DNA of 64,000 nucleotides, from NCBI GenBank assembly GCA_018701215.1, contig JABIWH010000011.1, positions 1 through 64,000 of the forward strand, read 5' to 3'. The position numbers were made by a program, and so were the translations under genes. Position 1 is the stretch's first letter; every line of letters starts with the position of its first letter. This document shows, one piece after another, positions 33,558 to 43,790 of this stretch. The DNA is from Rhodospirillaceae bacterium. Its GTDB lineage: Bacteria > Pseudomonadota > Alphaproteobacteria > GCA-2731375. Below the pieces are notes generated by a model. It was given only the letters and a program-made list of their open reading frames with translations. It did not search any database and had not been told where the DNA came from.

Positions 33558-34226
33558 CTAGTCAACCGACTGCGCCAGGGTCATGGAGATCTGACATAGT
33601 GGCAGGCCGCTTTCGGCGTGCAAGGCATTGAAGACTTCCTGCACCTTGGCGCGTTCCCGTTTGCCCTTGCCAGTGCCGTCATAGAGTGACCAGTGTCGCA
33701 ACGCGCCCAGAACATAGGGCGTCAAATTGAAACTGTCCTTACCCACCATGCGCAGAAAATAGGGACCGGAGTTGCCGCCCAGTTGGGTGAAACGCTTGCT
33801 CAACTGATCCCATAATTCGACGGTTCGCTCCGGCTGCCAAGCCGCCAGCCAGGCGCCCATGCCGCCTGCTTCTTCGGCGATTTGCAAAATGGCCGCAGCG
33901 TTGGCGCGGACGGATTTGATCTTGCCCCAATGGCGGATTATGCGGGCCTCGCCCATCAAGGATTCGAGATCCTCGTCGGACATGGCGTGGACCTTATGGG
34001 GCTCGAAACCATGGAAGACCTCTTCAAAGGCCGGCCATTTGCCCTGCACCATGGAATGCTTCAGCCCGGCGCTGAAGACGCGCAGGGACATGGACGAGAG
34101 ATAGCGGTCATCGCTGATAGCCTTCAGGGCCCGGGCGGATTTCGCCGCCGGCAGTTTCTTTTTCAGGGCCGCCGCACCGCCGTTGCGTTCGATTGCCGCT
34201 GCCTGGATGTCTTTAAATGTGGTCAT
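33558..34226 (-). CDS. DNA-3-methyladenine glycosylase I family protein
   Basis: 222 residues. The glycosylase-type helix-hairpin-helix fold is indicated by SLRVFSAGLKHSMV, WPAFEEVFHGFEPHKVHAMSDEDLESLMGEARIIRH and KIKSVRANAAAILQIAEE, which match TagA-like proteins that excise N3-methyladenine. Some zinc-snap residues of E. coli Tag are not obvious in this sequence, so it belongs to a divergent TagI branch. It is divergent from the MetE-like gene and would act in alkylation repair, perhaps relevant in a cell handling methylated compounds. Confidence 0.78.
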   Translation of the reverse strand: MTTFKDIQAAAIERNGGAAALKKKLPAAKSARALKAISDDRYLSSMSLRVFSAGLKHSMVQGKWPAFEEVFHGFEPHKVHAMSDEDLESLMGEARIIRHWGKIKSVRANAAAILQIAEEAGGMGAWLAAWQPERTVELWDQLSKRFTQLGGNSGPYFLRMVGKDSFNLTPYVLGALRHWSLYDGTGKGKRERAKVQEVFNALHAESGLPLCQISMTLAQSVD

Positions 34227-34299
34227 GGCCTTAGTTTAGCGTGACGGCGGGGCATGGGTATATCAAAATGGCGTGCGTAATTGTTTTGAGGAGATCACC

Positions 34300-35403
34300 A
34301 TGGCCCCGCCGCCTTTTCGTGCCGAACATGTGGGCAGTCTGCTGCGCCCCAGGGAATTGACCGCCGCTTTCCGTCAACACGGCGCGGGGGAAATCGATGA
34401 TGCCGCTTTCACGGAAATTCAGGATGTGGCGATCCGCGAGGTGGTCGCCTTGCAGCAGGACGCCGGTCTGGGCCTGGTAACGGATGGCGAGTTTCGCCGG
34501 GGTTCGTATTGGGGCCACGTCATAGGGCCCGTGTCGGGTCTGTCCGTGCGCGAGGCGGAGTTTATGTTTCACGACGATCACGGCCATGAGCAAAGTTTTA
34601 TCGCGGCCCATGTGGGCGGCAAAGTGCGCCGCGAGCGCGGTTTTTCCACCGGTGAATTCGGCTTTCTGAAATCCATCGCCACGGCGACGGCGAAAATCAC
34701 CATGCCGTCCCTGCCGACCTTTCATTTCTATCGGCCCGTGGGTGGTATCGATCCGTCGGTCTATCCCACGCCACGGGATTTCTTCGCGGACTTCGCCGAG
34801 GTCTTTCGCCAGGAAATCGCCGAACTGGCCGCCATGGGTGCGACATATATTCAGATGGATGAGGTGCCGCTAGCCATGTTGTGCGACCCGGCGGTCCGCG
34901 AACAGGTGCGTGCGGGCGGCGCCGACCCCGATGATCTGATCGGCGTTTATATCGATGCCATCAACGATGCGGTCGGCGCCCGGCCCGATGGCATGACCTG
35001 CGGCCTGCATCTGTGCCGGGGCAACTTCAAGGGCAAATACCTCTCCCAAGGCGGCTATGGTCCGGTGGCGGAGCGTTTGTTCAATGACCTGGCCGTGGAT
35101 GCCTTCTTCCTGGAATACGACACGGATCGGGCCGGGGACTTCGAACCCCTGGCCATGGTGCCTGATGACAAGCACATTGTGCTGGGGCTGGTCAGCTCCA
35201 AACTGGCGGCGTTGGAAAGCGTCGATGCCCTGGCCAAGCGCATTGACCAGGCCGCGCAATACGTGCCGTTGGAGCGGCTGTCCCTGTCGCCGCAGTGCGG
35301 TTTCGCCTCCGCCGTCTCTGGCAACCCCATCACGGTGGATGTGGAGAAAGCGAAACTCGCCCGTATCGTCGAAACCGCGTTGCAGGTTTGGGGCGAGATC
35401 TAA
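34300..35403 (+). CDS. MetE C-terminal-domain-like methyltransferase (cobalamin-independent methionine synthase family)
   Basis: 367 residues from the ATG at 34300 behind TGAGGAG. It resembles the C-terminal (catalytic zinc) domain of MetE: RAEHVGSLLRP at the N-terminus, MGATYIQMDEVPLAM, GLHLCRGNFKG (zinc His and Cys), AFFLEYDTDRAGDF (zinc Glu) and LSPQCGFAS (zinc Cys). The zinc set is intact. Stand-alone members of this size transfer methyl to thiols or act on sulfur compounds, and several have unknown acceptors. The N-terminal half of full MetE is absent. A role in C1 or methyl-sulfur metabolism is inferred only. Confidence 0.85.
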   Translation: MAPPPFRAEHVGSLLRPRELTAAFRQHGAGEIDDAAFTEIQDVAIREVVALQQDAGLGLVTDGEFRRGSYWGHVIGPVSGLSVREAEFMFHDDHGHEQSFIAAHVGGKVRRERGFSTGEFGFLKSIATATAKITMPSLPTFHFYRPVGGIDPSVYPTPRDFFADFAEVFRQEIAELAAMGATYIQMDEVPLAMLCDPAVREQVRAGGADPDDLIGVYIDAINDAVGARPDGMTCGLHLCRGNFKGKYLSQGGYGPVAERLFNDLAVDAFFLEYDTDRAGDFEPLAMVPDDKHIVLGLVSSKLAALESVDALAKRIDQAAQYVPLERLSLSPQCGFASAVSGNPITVDVEKAKLARIVETALQVWGEI

Positions 35404-35406
35404 AGC

Positions 35407-36999
35407 TTAGGCCGCATCCTCCAGCACCATTTCGGCGCCTTTTTCGCCGATCATAAGACAGGCCGCGTTGGTATTGCCCGACACCAATGTGGGCATGATC
35501 GAGGCATCAACCACGCGCAAGCCGGCAATGCCGTGCACCCGCAGGCGTTCGTCGACAACGTTGCGGTCGGCGCTGCCCATGCGGCAGGTGCCTGTGGGGT
35601 GGTAGGTGGTCTCGGCCGTGCGGCGGATCCAGTCCAACATGGCGTCATCGCCCTGGACCTCTTCGCCCGGCGCCTCCTCGACCCCGCGATAGGCATCCAT
35701 CGCGGCGGCGTTCATCAGGCCCCGGACTTTTTGCGTGCCATCCAGCAAACAGCGGCGGTCGGTCTCGGCCGCCAGGAAATTGAAATTGATGGCCGGGGCA
35801 TCATTTGGGTCGGTCGAGCGGGCATGGATATGCCCCATGCTGTCGGGACGGCACTGATAGACCGTGGCGATCATGCCTGGTTCCTTGCCCAGGTAACGTT
35901 TGTTCGGGTCATCATAGCGGAAGGGTACCAGGTGCAGCTGGATATCCGGAGTTTCCAGTTCATCCCGGGTGCGCATGAAGGCCAGCATGGGTGCCGATGG
36001 CATGCCGACAAAACCCCGCCGATTGAAAGCATAGCGCAAAGCCTGCCAGCCCAGGCCCAGGCCGTTGACCTTGCCATTGTAGGTCACGTTTTGCTGGGTC
36101 ACCTTCCATTTCATGCGGGGGGCGATATGGTCGCGCAGGCTTTCCCCTACGCCCCACAGATCGTGCTGCACCTCGATGCCAAGGTCGCGAAGGCGGTTTG
36201 CCTGACCAATGCCCGAAAGTTCCAAAATTTGCGGTGACTTGATGGCGCCGGCGGAAAGAATGACCTCACGCCCGACCTTGGCCTGCACCACCCGGCCCTT
36301 GGAAAGATATTGCACCCCGACCGCGCGCTTACCCTCCAACAGCACCTTTTCGACCATGACCTCTGTTTCCACGGTCAAATTGGCCCGGCTCATGGCCGGT
36401 TTCAGATAGCCGGCGGCGGCGGAGGCGCGTTTGCCGTTGCGGATCGTGGTTTGGGTCTTGCACATGCCTTCCTGGGTGGCGCCGTTATAGTCGTGATTAA
36501 ACGGCACGCCGATTTCAGCCCCGGCCGCGATCCAGGCATCGTAGAGCGGCGTTTCATCCTTGCATTCAGAGACATGAATAGGACCGCCCGCACCGCGAAT
36601 ACCGTCGTCGCCGCGCTCGAAATCCTCCAGTCTGCGAAAATGCGTCTTTACAGTATCGAAATCCCAGCCCCGGTTGCCCTGTTGGGCCCAGGTATCGTAA
36701 TCCAGCGGTTGTCCGCGCACATAAACCAATCCGTTGATGGCGGAGGAGCCGCCCAGAACCTTGCCGCGCGGCACCGGAATGGCACGGTTGGCGGTGCCTT
36801 CCTCGGGCTCCGAGCGAAAGCGCCAGTTGGCTTTGGGGTCGTCCAGCAGCAGGGCGAAACTGATCGGGAACTGGGTCCAGAAATTGCTTTTCTTGCCGGC
36901 TTCCAGCACCAGCACCTTGTCTCGGCCATTGGCGCTTAACCGGTTGGCCAGCACACAGCCGGCGGAACCGGCACCCACAATGATATAATCGTATTCCAT
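35407..36999 (-). CDS. GMC-family FAD oxidoreductase (choline dehydrogenase-like)
   Basis: 530 residues. An N-terminal Rossmann motif (YIIVGAGSAGCVLANRLS), PRGKVLGGSSAINGLVYVRG (GMC signature 1), GAIKSPQILELSGIG (signature 2) and C-terminal TYHPTGTCRMGSADRNVVDERLRVHGIAGLRVVDASIMP, with the catalytic His in the YHPTGTCRMG segment, establish the family. Members oxidise alcohols such as choline, glycerol ethers or long-chain alcohols. CGGAGGACGCT precedes the start. No betaine-aldehyde dehydrogenase is adjacent, so choline is not indicated by context. It diverges from the histidine kinase, with a palindrome in between. Confidence 0.9.
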   Translation of the reverse strand: MEYDYIIVGAGSAGCVLANRLSANGRDKVLVLEAGKKSNFWTQFPISFALLLDDPKANWRFRSEPEEGTANRAIPVPRGKVLGGSSAINGLVYVRGQPLDYDTWAQQGNRGWDFDTVKTHFRRLEDFERGDDGIRGAGGPIHVSECKDETPLYDAWIAAGAEIGVPFNHDYNGATQEGMCKTQTTIRNGKRASAAAGYLKPAMSRANLTVETEVMVEKVLLEGKRAVGVQYLSKGRVVQAKVGREVILSAGAIKSPQILELSGIGQANRLRDLGIEVQHDLWGVGESLRDHIAPRMKWKVTQQNVTYNGKVNGLGLGWQALRYAFNRRGFVGMPSAPMLAFMRTRDELETPDIQLHLVPFRYDDPNKRYLGKEPGMIATVYQCRPDSMGHIHARSTDPNDAPAINFNFLAAETDRRCLLDGTQKVRGLMNAAAMDAYRGVEEAPGEEVQGDDAMLDWIRRTAETTYHPTGTCRMGSADRNVVDERLRVHGIAGLRVVDASIMPTLVSGNTNAACLMIGEKGAEMVLEDAA

Positions 37000-37100
37000 A
37001 GCGTCCTCCGCGAAACATTTTCGCCAGAGTACGACGGCGGCGCGACAGCTACAATGCCTGGGATGCTCTGTTCGTCATGATGGTGGTCGTATAATAAATT

Positions 37101-37126
37101 GTTTACTACCTTGGTTAATAGTAAAC
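37101..37126. promoter_or_regulatory. Perfect 8-bp inverted repeat in a divergent promoter region
   Basis: GTTTACTA-N10-TAGTAAAC lies between the divergent GMC oxidoreductase and histidine kinase genes, about 100 bases from each start. Perfect arms and a 10-base spacer suggest a dimeric regulator site. Confidence 0.45.
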
Positions 37127-37212
37127 CGTGCGGACGCGGGTTTGATGGGAAATCGAACAACTATTGTTGGCGAGTTGTGAAGACTGCGGGATTTCAAGGC
37201 GAACCAAGATCG

Positions 37213-38859
<1,647 letters not shown>

Positions 38860-38897
38860 GATCACCCGCCCCAGTGCCTCGCCGGCAGTAATTCCGC

Positions 38898-40763
38898 TTA
38901 ACCCTTCAACAGCGACTTTTTGAACTGCCTCGGATCGCGCACGGCGCCATGGGCGGCACTTCTGGCCAGCAGGGCATAAGATTCCAAGGCCCGGCTGACC
39001 GTACGTTCGCGCATGGTCGGCAGCCAGGCGTCTTCACCACGGGCTTCCATCGCGGCCTGACGGCGGGCTATTTCGTCGTCGTCAATATCAAGTGAGATAG
39101 CGCGGTTGGGGATATCAACAGTGATTTGATCGCCTTCATGAACTAGGCCGATGGGGCCGCCCTCTGCTGCTTCGGGCGAGATATGGCCGATGCACAACCC
39201 GGAGGTGGCGCCCGAGAAGCGGCCGTCGGTGATCAGGGCGCATTTTTCCGCCAGATCCATGGATTTCATCAGGCCCGTGACACGCAGCATTTCCTGCATG
39301 CCGGGGCCGCCCTTGGGGCCTTCATAGCGGATCACCACCACATGGCCCGGCTGAATTTGGCCGGTGCGGATACCGGCGGCGGCCTTGTTCTCGCTCTCGA
39401 AGATGATCGCGGGGCCGGTGAAGGTCAGCATATCGCGGGGTACGCCGGCGCTTTTTACGATGCAGCCGTCGGCGGCCAGATTGCCGTACAACACCGCCAG
39501 GCCGCCATCGGCGCTATGGGCGTGCTCCACATCGCGGATGCAGCCTTCCGTACGGTCCTTGTCCAGGTCTTCGTAGTAGCTGTCCTGACTAAAGGCGGTG
39601 ATGGAGCGAATGCGGCCCGGCGCGGCGCGGTAAAAATCCTGCACTTTCGCGTTGTTGGTCTGTCCGATATCCCACATGGCCAGGGTGTCGCGCAGATTGT
39701 CGCCCATGATATTGCGCACATCCATGTGCAACAGACCCTCGCGGGCCAGCTCGCCCATGATCGCCATGATGCCGCCGGCGCGGTGCACGTCCTCCATATG
39801 CACATTCTGAATAGACGGCGAGACCTTGCACAAATGCGGCACCTTGCGCGACAGGCGGTCGATATCGGCCATCGTGAAGGGCACCTCGGCCTCGAAGGCG
39901 GCGGCCAGCAGATGCAACACCGTGTTGGTGGAACCGCCCATGGCCATGTCCACGGTCATGGCGTTCTCGAACGCCTTGAAGGTGGCAATATTGCGCGGCA
40001 GCACTGATGCTTCATCCAATTCGTAATAGCGCTTGGTGATCTCCACGATCTGGCGGCCGGCTTCCAGAAACAATCCGCCCCGCTTCGCATGGGTGGCGAC
40101 CAGACTGCCGTTGCCGGGCAGGCCCAGACCAAGCGCCTCGACCAGGCAGTTCATGGAATTGGCGGTAAACATACCCGCACACGAGCCGCAGGTTGGGCAG
40201 GCGATCTCCTCCAAAGCCTGTTTTTCTTCGTCCGTGACCCCAGGCTTGGCCGAGAGCACCATGGCATCGACACCATCAACGATCATCTCCTTGCCGCCGA
40301 TCCTGATCTTGCCCGCCTCCATCGGTCCGCCGGAGACGAAAACCGTGGGAATATTCAGCCGCAGGGCCGCCATCAACATGCCCGGCGTGATCTTGTCACA
40401 GTTTGAGATGCAGACCAGGGCATCGGCGCAGTGCGCTTGGACCATATATTCCACCGCATCCGCGATTAATTCACGGCTGGGCAAGCTATACAGCATGCCT
40501 TCATGGCCCATGGCGATGCCGTCATCGACGGCAATGGTGTTGAATTCCTTTGCCACGCCGCCGGCTTTATAGACTTCGTCGCCGACCATCTGGCCCAGGT
40601 CCTTCAGGTGCACATGGCCCGGCACGAACTGGGTAAATGAATTCGCGATGGCGATGATCGGCTTGGCGAAGTCACCTTCATTGGTGCCCGTGGCCCGCCA
40701 AAGAGCGCGCGAGGCCATGCGGTTTGGGCCCTGAGTGGTGCGGTAGGATCTGTACTGCGGCAT
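38898..40763 (-). CDS. ilvD: Dihydroxy-acid dehydratase
   Basis: 621 residues, close to the E. coli enzyme. It converts 2,3-dihydroxy-isovalerate and -methylvalerate to the 2-oxoacids in branched-chain amino-acid synthesis, using an Fe-S cluster and Mg. Motifs: SRALWRATG, VPGHVHLKDLG, CISNCDKITPGMLMAAL, ACPTCGSCAGMFTANSMNCL (cluster cysteines), GGSTNTVLHLLA and a C-terminal GRFSGATSGLCIGHISPEA. This 4Fe-4S-type pattern is that of IlvD rather than the sugar dehydratase Edd. CTGGAGCACAGC precedes the start. It is monocistronic, with a terminator-like hairpin and small-protein gene behind its start. Confidence 0.93.
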   Translation of the reverse strand: MPQYRSYRTTQGPNRMASRALWRATGTNEGDFAKPIIAIANSFTQFVPGHVHLKDLGQMVGDEVYKAGGVAKEFNTIAVDDGIAMGHEGMLYSLPSRELIADAVEYMVQAHCADALVCISNCDKITPGMLMAALRLNIPTVFVSGGPMEAGKIRIGGKEMIVDGVDAMVLSAKPGVTDEEKQALEEIACPTCGSCAGMFTANSMNCLVEALGLGLPGNGSLVATHAKRGGLFLEAGRQIVEITKRYYELDEASVLPRNIATFKAFENAMTVDMAMGGSTNTVLHLLAAAFEAEVPFTMADIDRLSRKVPHLCKVSPSIQNVHMEDVHRAGGIMAIMGELAREGLLHMDVRNIMGDNLRDTLAMWDIGQTNNAKVQDFYRAAPGRIRSITAFSQDSYYEDLDKDRTEGCIRDVEHAHSADGGLAVLYGNLAADGCIVKSAGVPRDMLTFTGPAIIFESENKAAAGIRTGQIQPGHVVVIRYEGPKGGPGMQEMLRVTGLMKSMDLAEKCALITDGRFSGATSGLCIGHISPEAAEGGPIGLVHEGDQITVDIPNRAISLDIDDDEIARRQAAMEARGEDAWLPTMRERTVSRALESYALLARSAAHGAVRDPRQFKKSLLKG

Positions 40764-40835
40764 GCTGTGCTCCAGGTGGTAGCGTCCGGGAGCATGAGTA
40801 TAGCCAGCGGTCTTGGTGTTGGTCTATCAGCGGTA

Positions 40836-40866
40836 AAATAAAAAACCCGCACCAGGCTGGCGCGGG
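40836..40866 (-). terminator. Rho-independent terminator of the small-protein gene
   Basis: On the minus strand, CCCGC-G-CCAG-C-CTGG-T-GCGGG forms a stem-loop (arms 40846-40855 and 40857-40866) followed by TTTTTTATTTTA. It lies 28 bases after the stop at 40894. Confidence 0.8.
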
Positions 40867-40893
40867 CTGTTCATATTTCCAAACTGGCTGCCG

Positions 40894-41184
40894 CTACAGG
40901 TAATTGGAGCCCTGGTCGTAATACAGGCCGCTTGCCACTCTGGAGCTTGTGGGGGCAAGGCCAATGTCGCGGCGCAGATGATTTTCCAGGGCGCCAACTC
41001 TATCCTGATCATCGGCCTGCAATACCTGCTTCAGTATGGCGGCGCCACGCGTGACAAAATTGCTGGCAAGCACAAACAAACCATAACCCGGGAAATGGCC
41101 AATCTCGTTGTCGTGCAAAATGGATGTGCCGTTGGCCGAAAGGTCGTGGGCCAGCCGGTCTTCGTAACGTACATAAAAGCTCAT
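40894..41184 (-). CDS. Small paralogous protein A (unknown, ends with a DUF1127-like LRRDIGL segment)
   Basis: 96 residues from the ATG at 41184 (AGGAA upstream; an ATG six codons earlier is out of reach of a site). It begins MSFYVRYEDRLAHDL and has a hydrophobic middle (GLFVLASNFVTRGAAI), then LENHLRRDIGLAP and a short Ser/Tyr-rich tail. The L--HLRRDIGL segment resembles the DUF1127 tail found in small alphaproteobacterial RNA-binding-like proteins, but the rest differs. It is paralogous to the next gene (both begin MSF and share LxNxLRxDIGL/DVGL). Function unknown. Confidence 0.75.
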   Translation of the reverse strand: MSFYVRYEDRLAHDLSANGTSILHDNEIGHFPGYGLFVLASNFVTRGAAILKQVLQADDQDRVGALENHLRRDIGLAPTSSRVASGLYYDQGSNYL

Positions 41185-41375
41185 GACTATTCCTGACTTC
41201 ATTGCGGGCGGGGCCTAGCAAGAAGCCTGGCCCGCGTCTTCTGCATTGCTGTGTTAAGTTGCATTTATGAAGGCAAACAATATTTTAAAAGTTAATTTTT
41301 CCGATTAGCATTGCATTGCAGCCTTGCGTTCAGCACATGGCTGACCAGGTCTTCGATGGCCGCAACAAAAGCGAA
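41185..41375. promoter_or_regulatory. TGC-rich control region of small-protein gene A
   Basis: AT-rich spacer of about 190 bases with repeated TGCATTGC-type words (41242-41250, 41308-41322). It is similar in layout to the upstream region of paralogue B at 41739-41935, so gene and control region were duplicated together. Confidence 0.5.
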
Positions 41376-41400
41376 GGCCCGCGCCTGCTTGGCGCGGGCC
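41376..41400 (-). terminator. Perfect 10-bp GC hairpin after small-protein gene B
   Basis: GGCCCGCGCC-TGCTT-GGCGCGGGCC, perfect ten-base stem, with TTCGCTTTTGTT after it on the minus strand. It lies 32 bases past the stop of gene B. Confidence 0.72.
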
Positions 41401-41432
41401 CCATAACACCGCCAAATATGGCAGATTTCAGA

Positions 41433-41738
41433 CTACATGTAGCCGCGGCTGGAGGTGCCGCTGAACGAACCGTTTAGCGAACCGCTAATGAGGTTCAGGC
41501 CGACATCCTGGCGCAGGTAGTTAGGCAAATTGTCAATGTTCTGCCGGTAGGAAATATTGCCCAATTTCGTCACCAAACCGGCAACGGCCTTCCAGGCGAT
41601 GGCAAACTGGCGGCCCATTTCCATGGCCTGCAGCTGCCGGCCATAAAACACCGCATCCTGATAGTCGATCAGAATGGTCGCTTCCTTGGGCGAAAATTCC
41701 TGCGATAACTGTTGTTCGATCTGCTTGTGAAAGCTCAT
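41433..41738 (-). CDS. Small paralogous protein B (unknown)
   Basis: 101 residues from the ATG at 41738 (AGGACAAG upstream). It begins MSFHKQIEQQLSQEF, has a central helix (YGRQLQAMEMGRQFAIAWKAV) and ends with LPNYLRQDVGLNL and a Ser/Gly-rich tail. It shares start, size and the LxxLRxDVGL segment with paralogue A but is otherwise divergent. It has its own terminator and a related control region. The amphipathic central helix could bind a surface or polymer; no function is known. Confidence 0.75.
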   Translation of the reverse strand: MSFHKQIEQQLSQEFSPKEATILIDYQDAVFYGRQLQAMEMGRQFAIAWKAVAGLVTKLGNISYRQNIDNLPNYLRQDVGLNLISGSLNGSFSGTSSRGYM

Positions 41739-41984
41739 GTCTTGTCCTGACGTAGTATGCGCGGGTCTTGCAGGGTCCCCATGCCCGTGACTTGAATGTT
41801 GCAATGCATATATTCAAAATATTAACAAAATCAATATATTACAGATCAGATTTAGTTGCTAATTTTGCATTGCAGCATTGCAGCTGCGGCATAGCTGATC
41901 AAGAACAATGTCCCGTTGCCATAAGGGCTGGGCGATGGGCATAATCAGCATCGTAATTTTAGCGCCGTGGTGGGGAGAGCATTG
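41739..41984. promoter_or_regulatory. TGC-rich control region of small-protein gene B
   Basis: Contains TGCAATGCA (41800-41808) and a string TGCATTGCAGCATTGCAGC (41866-41884) with AT-rich DNA between them. TGC-rich repeats like CTGC-N3-GCAG are, as I recall, the binding type of PhaR, the polyhydroxyalkanoate regulator. This region also precedes the divergent aminopeptidase gene at 41985. Confidence 0.45.
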
Positions 41985-43790
41985 ATGAGCGGTGATGGTG
42001 GGGCAGGCGGGGCTGATTGGACGGGGCGTCTGGCGGCTTTGCGCCGGGAGATGACGGCGCGGGGGCTGGATGGCTTCGTGGTTCCCATGGCGGACCGCTA
42101 TCAGAACGAATATGTCCCGGCAGCGGCCCAACGCATCGCCTGGCTGACCGGATTTACCGGCTCCGCCGGCATGGTCGTGGTGCTGCGCGAAACCGCCGCT
42201 GCATTCACCGATGGCCGCTATACCCTGCAAATTGCCGAACAGGTGGACGGTGATCTGTATGAACGCCTGCATATCGGCGATACACCGCCGCCTGACTGGA
42301 TTGCGGAAAATCTGCCCAAGGGCGGCAAACTCGGCTTTGACAGTTGGCTGTTTACCCAGGATGGCGTGGCGCGCTTTCGCAAGGGGGCGGAGGCGGCGGG
42401 CGGCGAGCTGATTGCCGTGACCGATAATCCGCTGGATGCCGTCTGGCAGGATCAACCGGACCAGCCCATGGCCCTGGTGGTGCCCCACGATATCGCTTTC
42501 GCCGGTGAAAGCTCCACCGATAAGCGGGGCCGGCTGGCAGCGGCGTTGCGAAAGGCCAAACGCGATGCCACGGTTATCACGGCGCCGGATTCCATTGCCT
42601 GGCTGTTGAACATTCGCGGCGGCGACGTGCCCCATTCACCGCTGCCGCTGTCGTTGGCCATTTTGTATGGCGATGGCCAGGTGGATCTGTTTCTCGACAC
42701 TGAAAAACGGGGCAGGGGCCTAACCAAACACCTTGGCAATGAAGTCTCCCTGCAAGCGCCCGAAGCTTTCGCCCCGGCCCTGGATGCCCTGAAAGACAAA
42801 GTCGTGCAGGCCGATCCCGGATTGACCGCCGCCTGGGTATTTGAGCGGCTGACGGCGGCGGGCGCCGAAATTGCCGGCGCTACCGATCCCTGTCAGCTGC
42901 CGAAAGCGATCAAGAACGAGGTGGAATTGCAGGGCGCCCGCGCCGCCCATACGCGGGACGGCGCCGCCCTGGTGCGCTTTCAACATTGGCTTTCGGTGTT
43001 CGCCCCCCAGGGAGAGTTGGATGAATTGGCGGTCGAGGCACAATTGGAGGAATTTCGCCATGATGGCGAACATTTTCGCGATCTCAGCTTCCCCACCATC
43101 ACCGGCTCCGGCCCCAATGGCGCCATCGTGCATTACCGGGTCACGGCGGACAGCAACCGCAAGCTTGGCACGGGCGAATTTTATCTGGTCGATTCAGGCG
43201 GGCAGTACCTGGACGGCACCACCGATGTTACCCGCACTATCGCAATCGGTGCGGTCAGCGACGAGATGCGCGACCGTTTCACCCGTGTCCTGAAGGGCCA
43301 TATCGCCATCGCCACCACGCGTTTTCCCACCGGTACCACGGGCGCGCAACTGGATGTCTTGGCCCGCCACGCCTTGTGGCAGGCCGGCCTGGATTTCGAT
43401 CATGGCACAGGTCATGGCGTGGGCAGCTATCTGAACGTCCACGAAGGCCCGCACTCGATCTCGAAACGGCAGCAAACGCAAGATCTGCGCCCTGGCATGG
43501 TGGTTTCCAACGAGCCTGGTTATTACAAGACCGGCGCCTATGGTATCCGCATCGAGAACCTGTTGGCCGTACGCCAGGCCGAGGTCCCCGGCGGTGAGCG
43601 CGACATGCTGGAGTTCGAGACCCTGACCCTGTCACCCATCGACCGCAACGCCATCATGCCGGAGCTACTGTCGGAAGCTGAAACAACCTGGCTAAATACC
43701 TATCATCAAAGGGTTTACGACGCCTTGTCGCCAAATGTGGACGATCCCACCCGGGAATGGCTGGACGAGGCGACCCGGCCTATCGGTTAG
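41985..43790 (+). CDS. M24-family Xaa-Pro aminopeptidase
   Basis: 601 residues from the ATG at 41985 (GGGGAG seven bases upstream). Two creatinase-type N-terminal domains precede the pita-bread domain. The metal ligands follow the M24B order: LVDSGGQYLDGTTDVTRTI (two Asp), FDHGTGHGVGSYLNVHEGPHSI (His), NEPGYYKTGAYGIRIENL (Glu) and a C-terminal FETLTLSPIDRN (Glu). It removes N-terminal residues before proline in the cytoplasm. It overlaps the 3' end of the convergent GntR gene by 11 bases. Confidence 0.92.
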   Translation: MSGDGGAGGADWTGRLAALRREMTARGLDGFVVPMADRYQNEYVPAAAQRIAWLTGFTGSAGMVVVLRETAAAFTDGRYTLQIAEQVDGDLYERLHIGDTPPPDWIAENLPKGGKLGFDSWLFTQDGVARFRKGAEAAGGELIAVTDNPLDAVWQDQPDQPMALVVPHDIAFAGESSTDKRGRLAAALRKAKRDATVITAPDSIAWLLNIRGGDVPHSPLPLSLAILYGDGQVDLFLDTEKRGRGLTKHLGNEVSLQAPEAFAPALDALKDKVVQADPGLTAAWVFERLTAAGAEIAGATDPCQLPKAIKNEVELQGARAAHTRDGAALVRFQHWLSVFAPQGELDELAVEAQLEEFRHDGEHFRDLSFPTITGSGPNGAIVHYRVTADSNRKLGTGEFYLVDSGGQYLDGTTDVTRTIAIGAVSDEMRDRFTRVLKGHIAIATTRFPTGTTGAQLDVLARHALWQAGLDFDHGTGHGVGSYLNVHEGPHSISKRQQTQDLRPGMVVSNEPGYYKTGAYGIRIENLLAVRQAEVPGGERDMLEFETLTLSPIDRNAIMPELLSEAETTWLNTYHQRVYDALSPNVDDPTREWLDEATRPIG

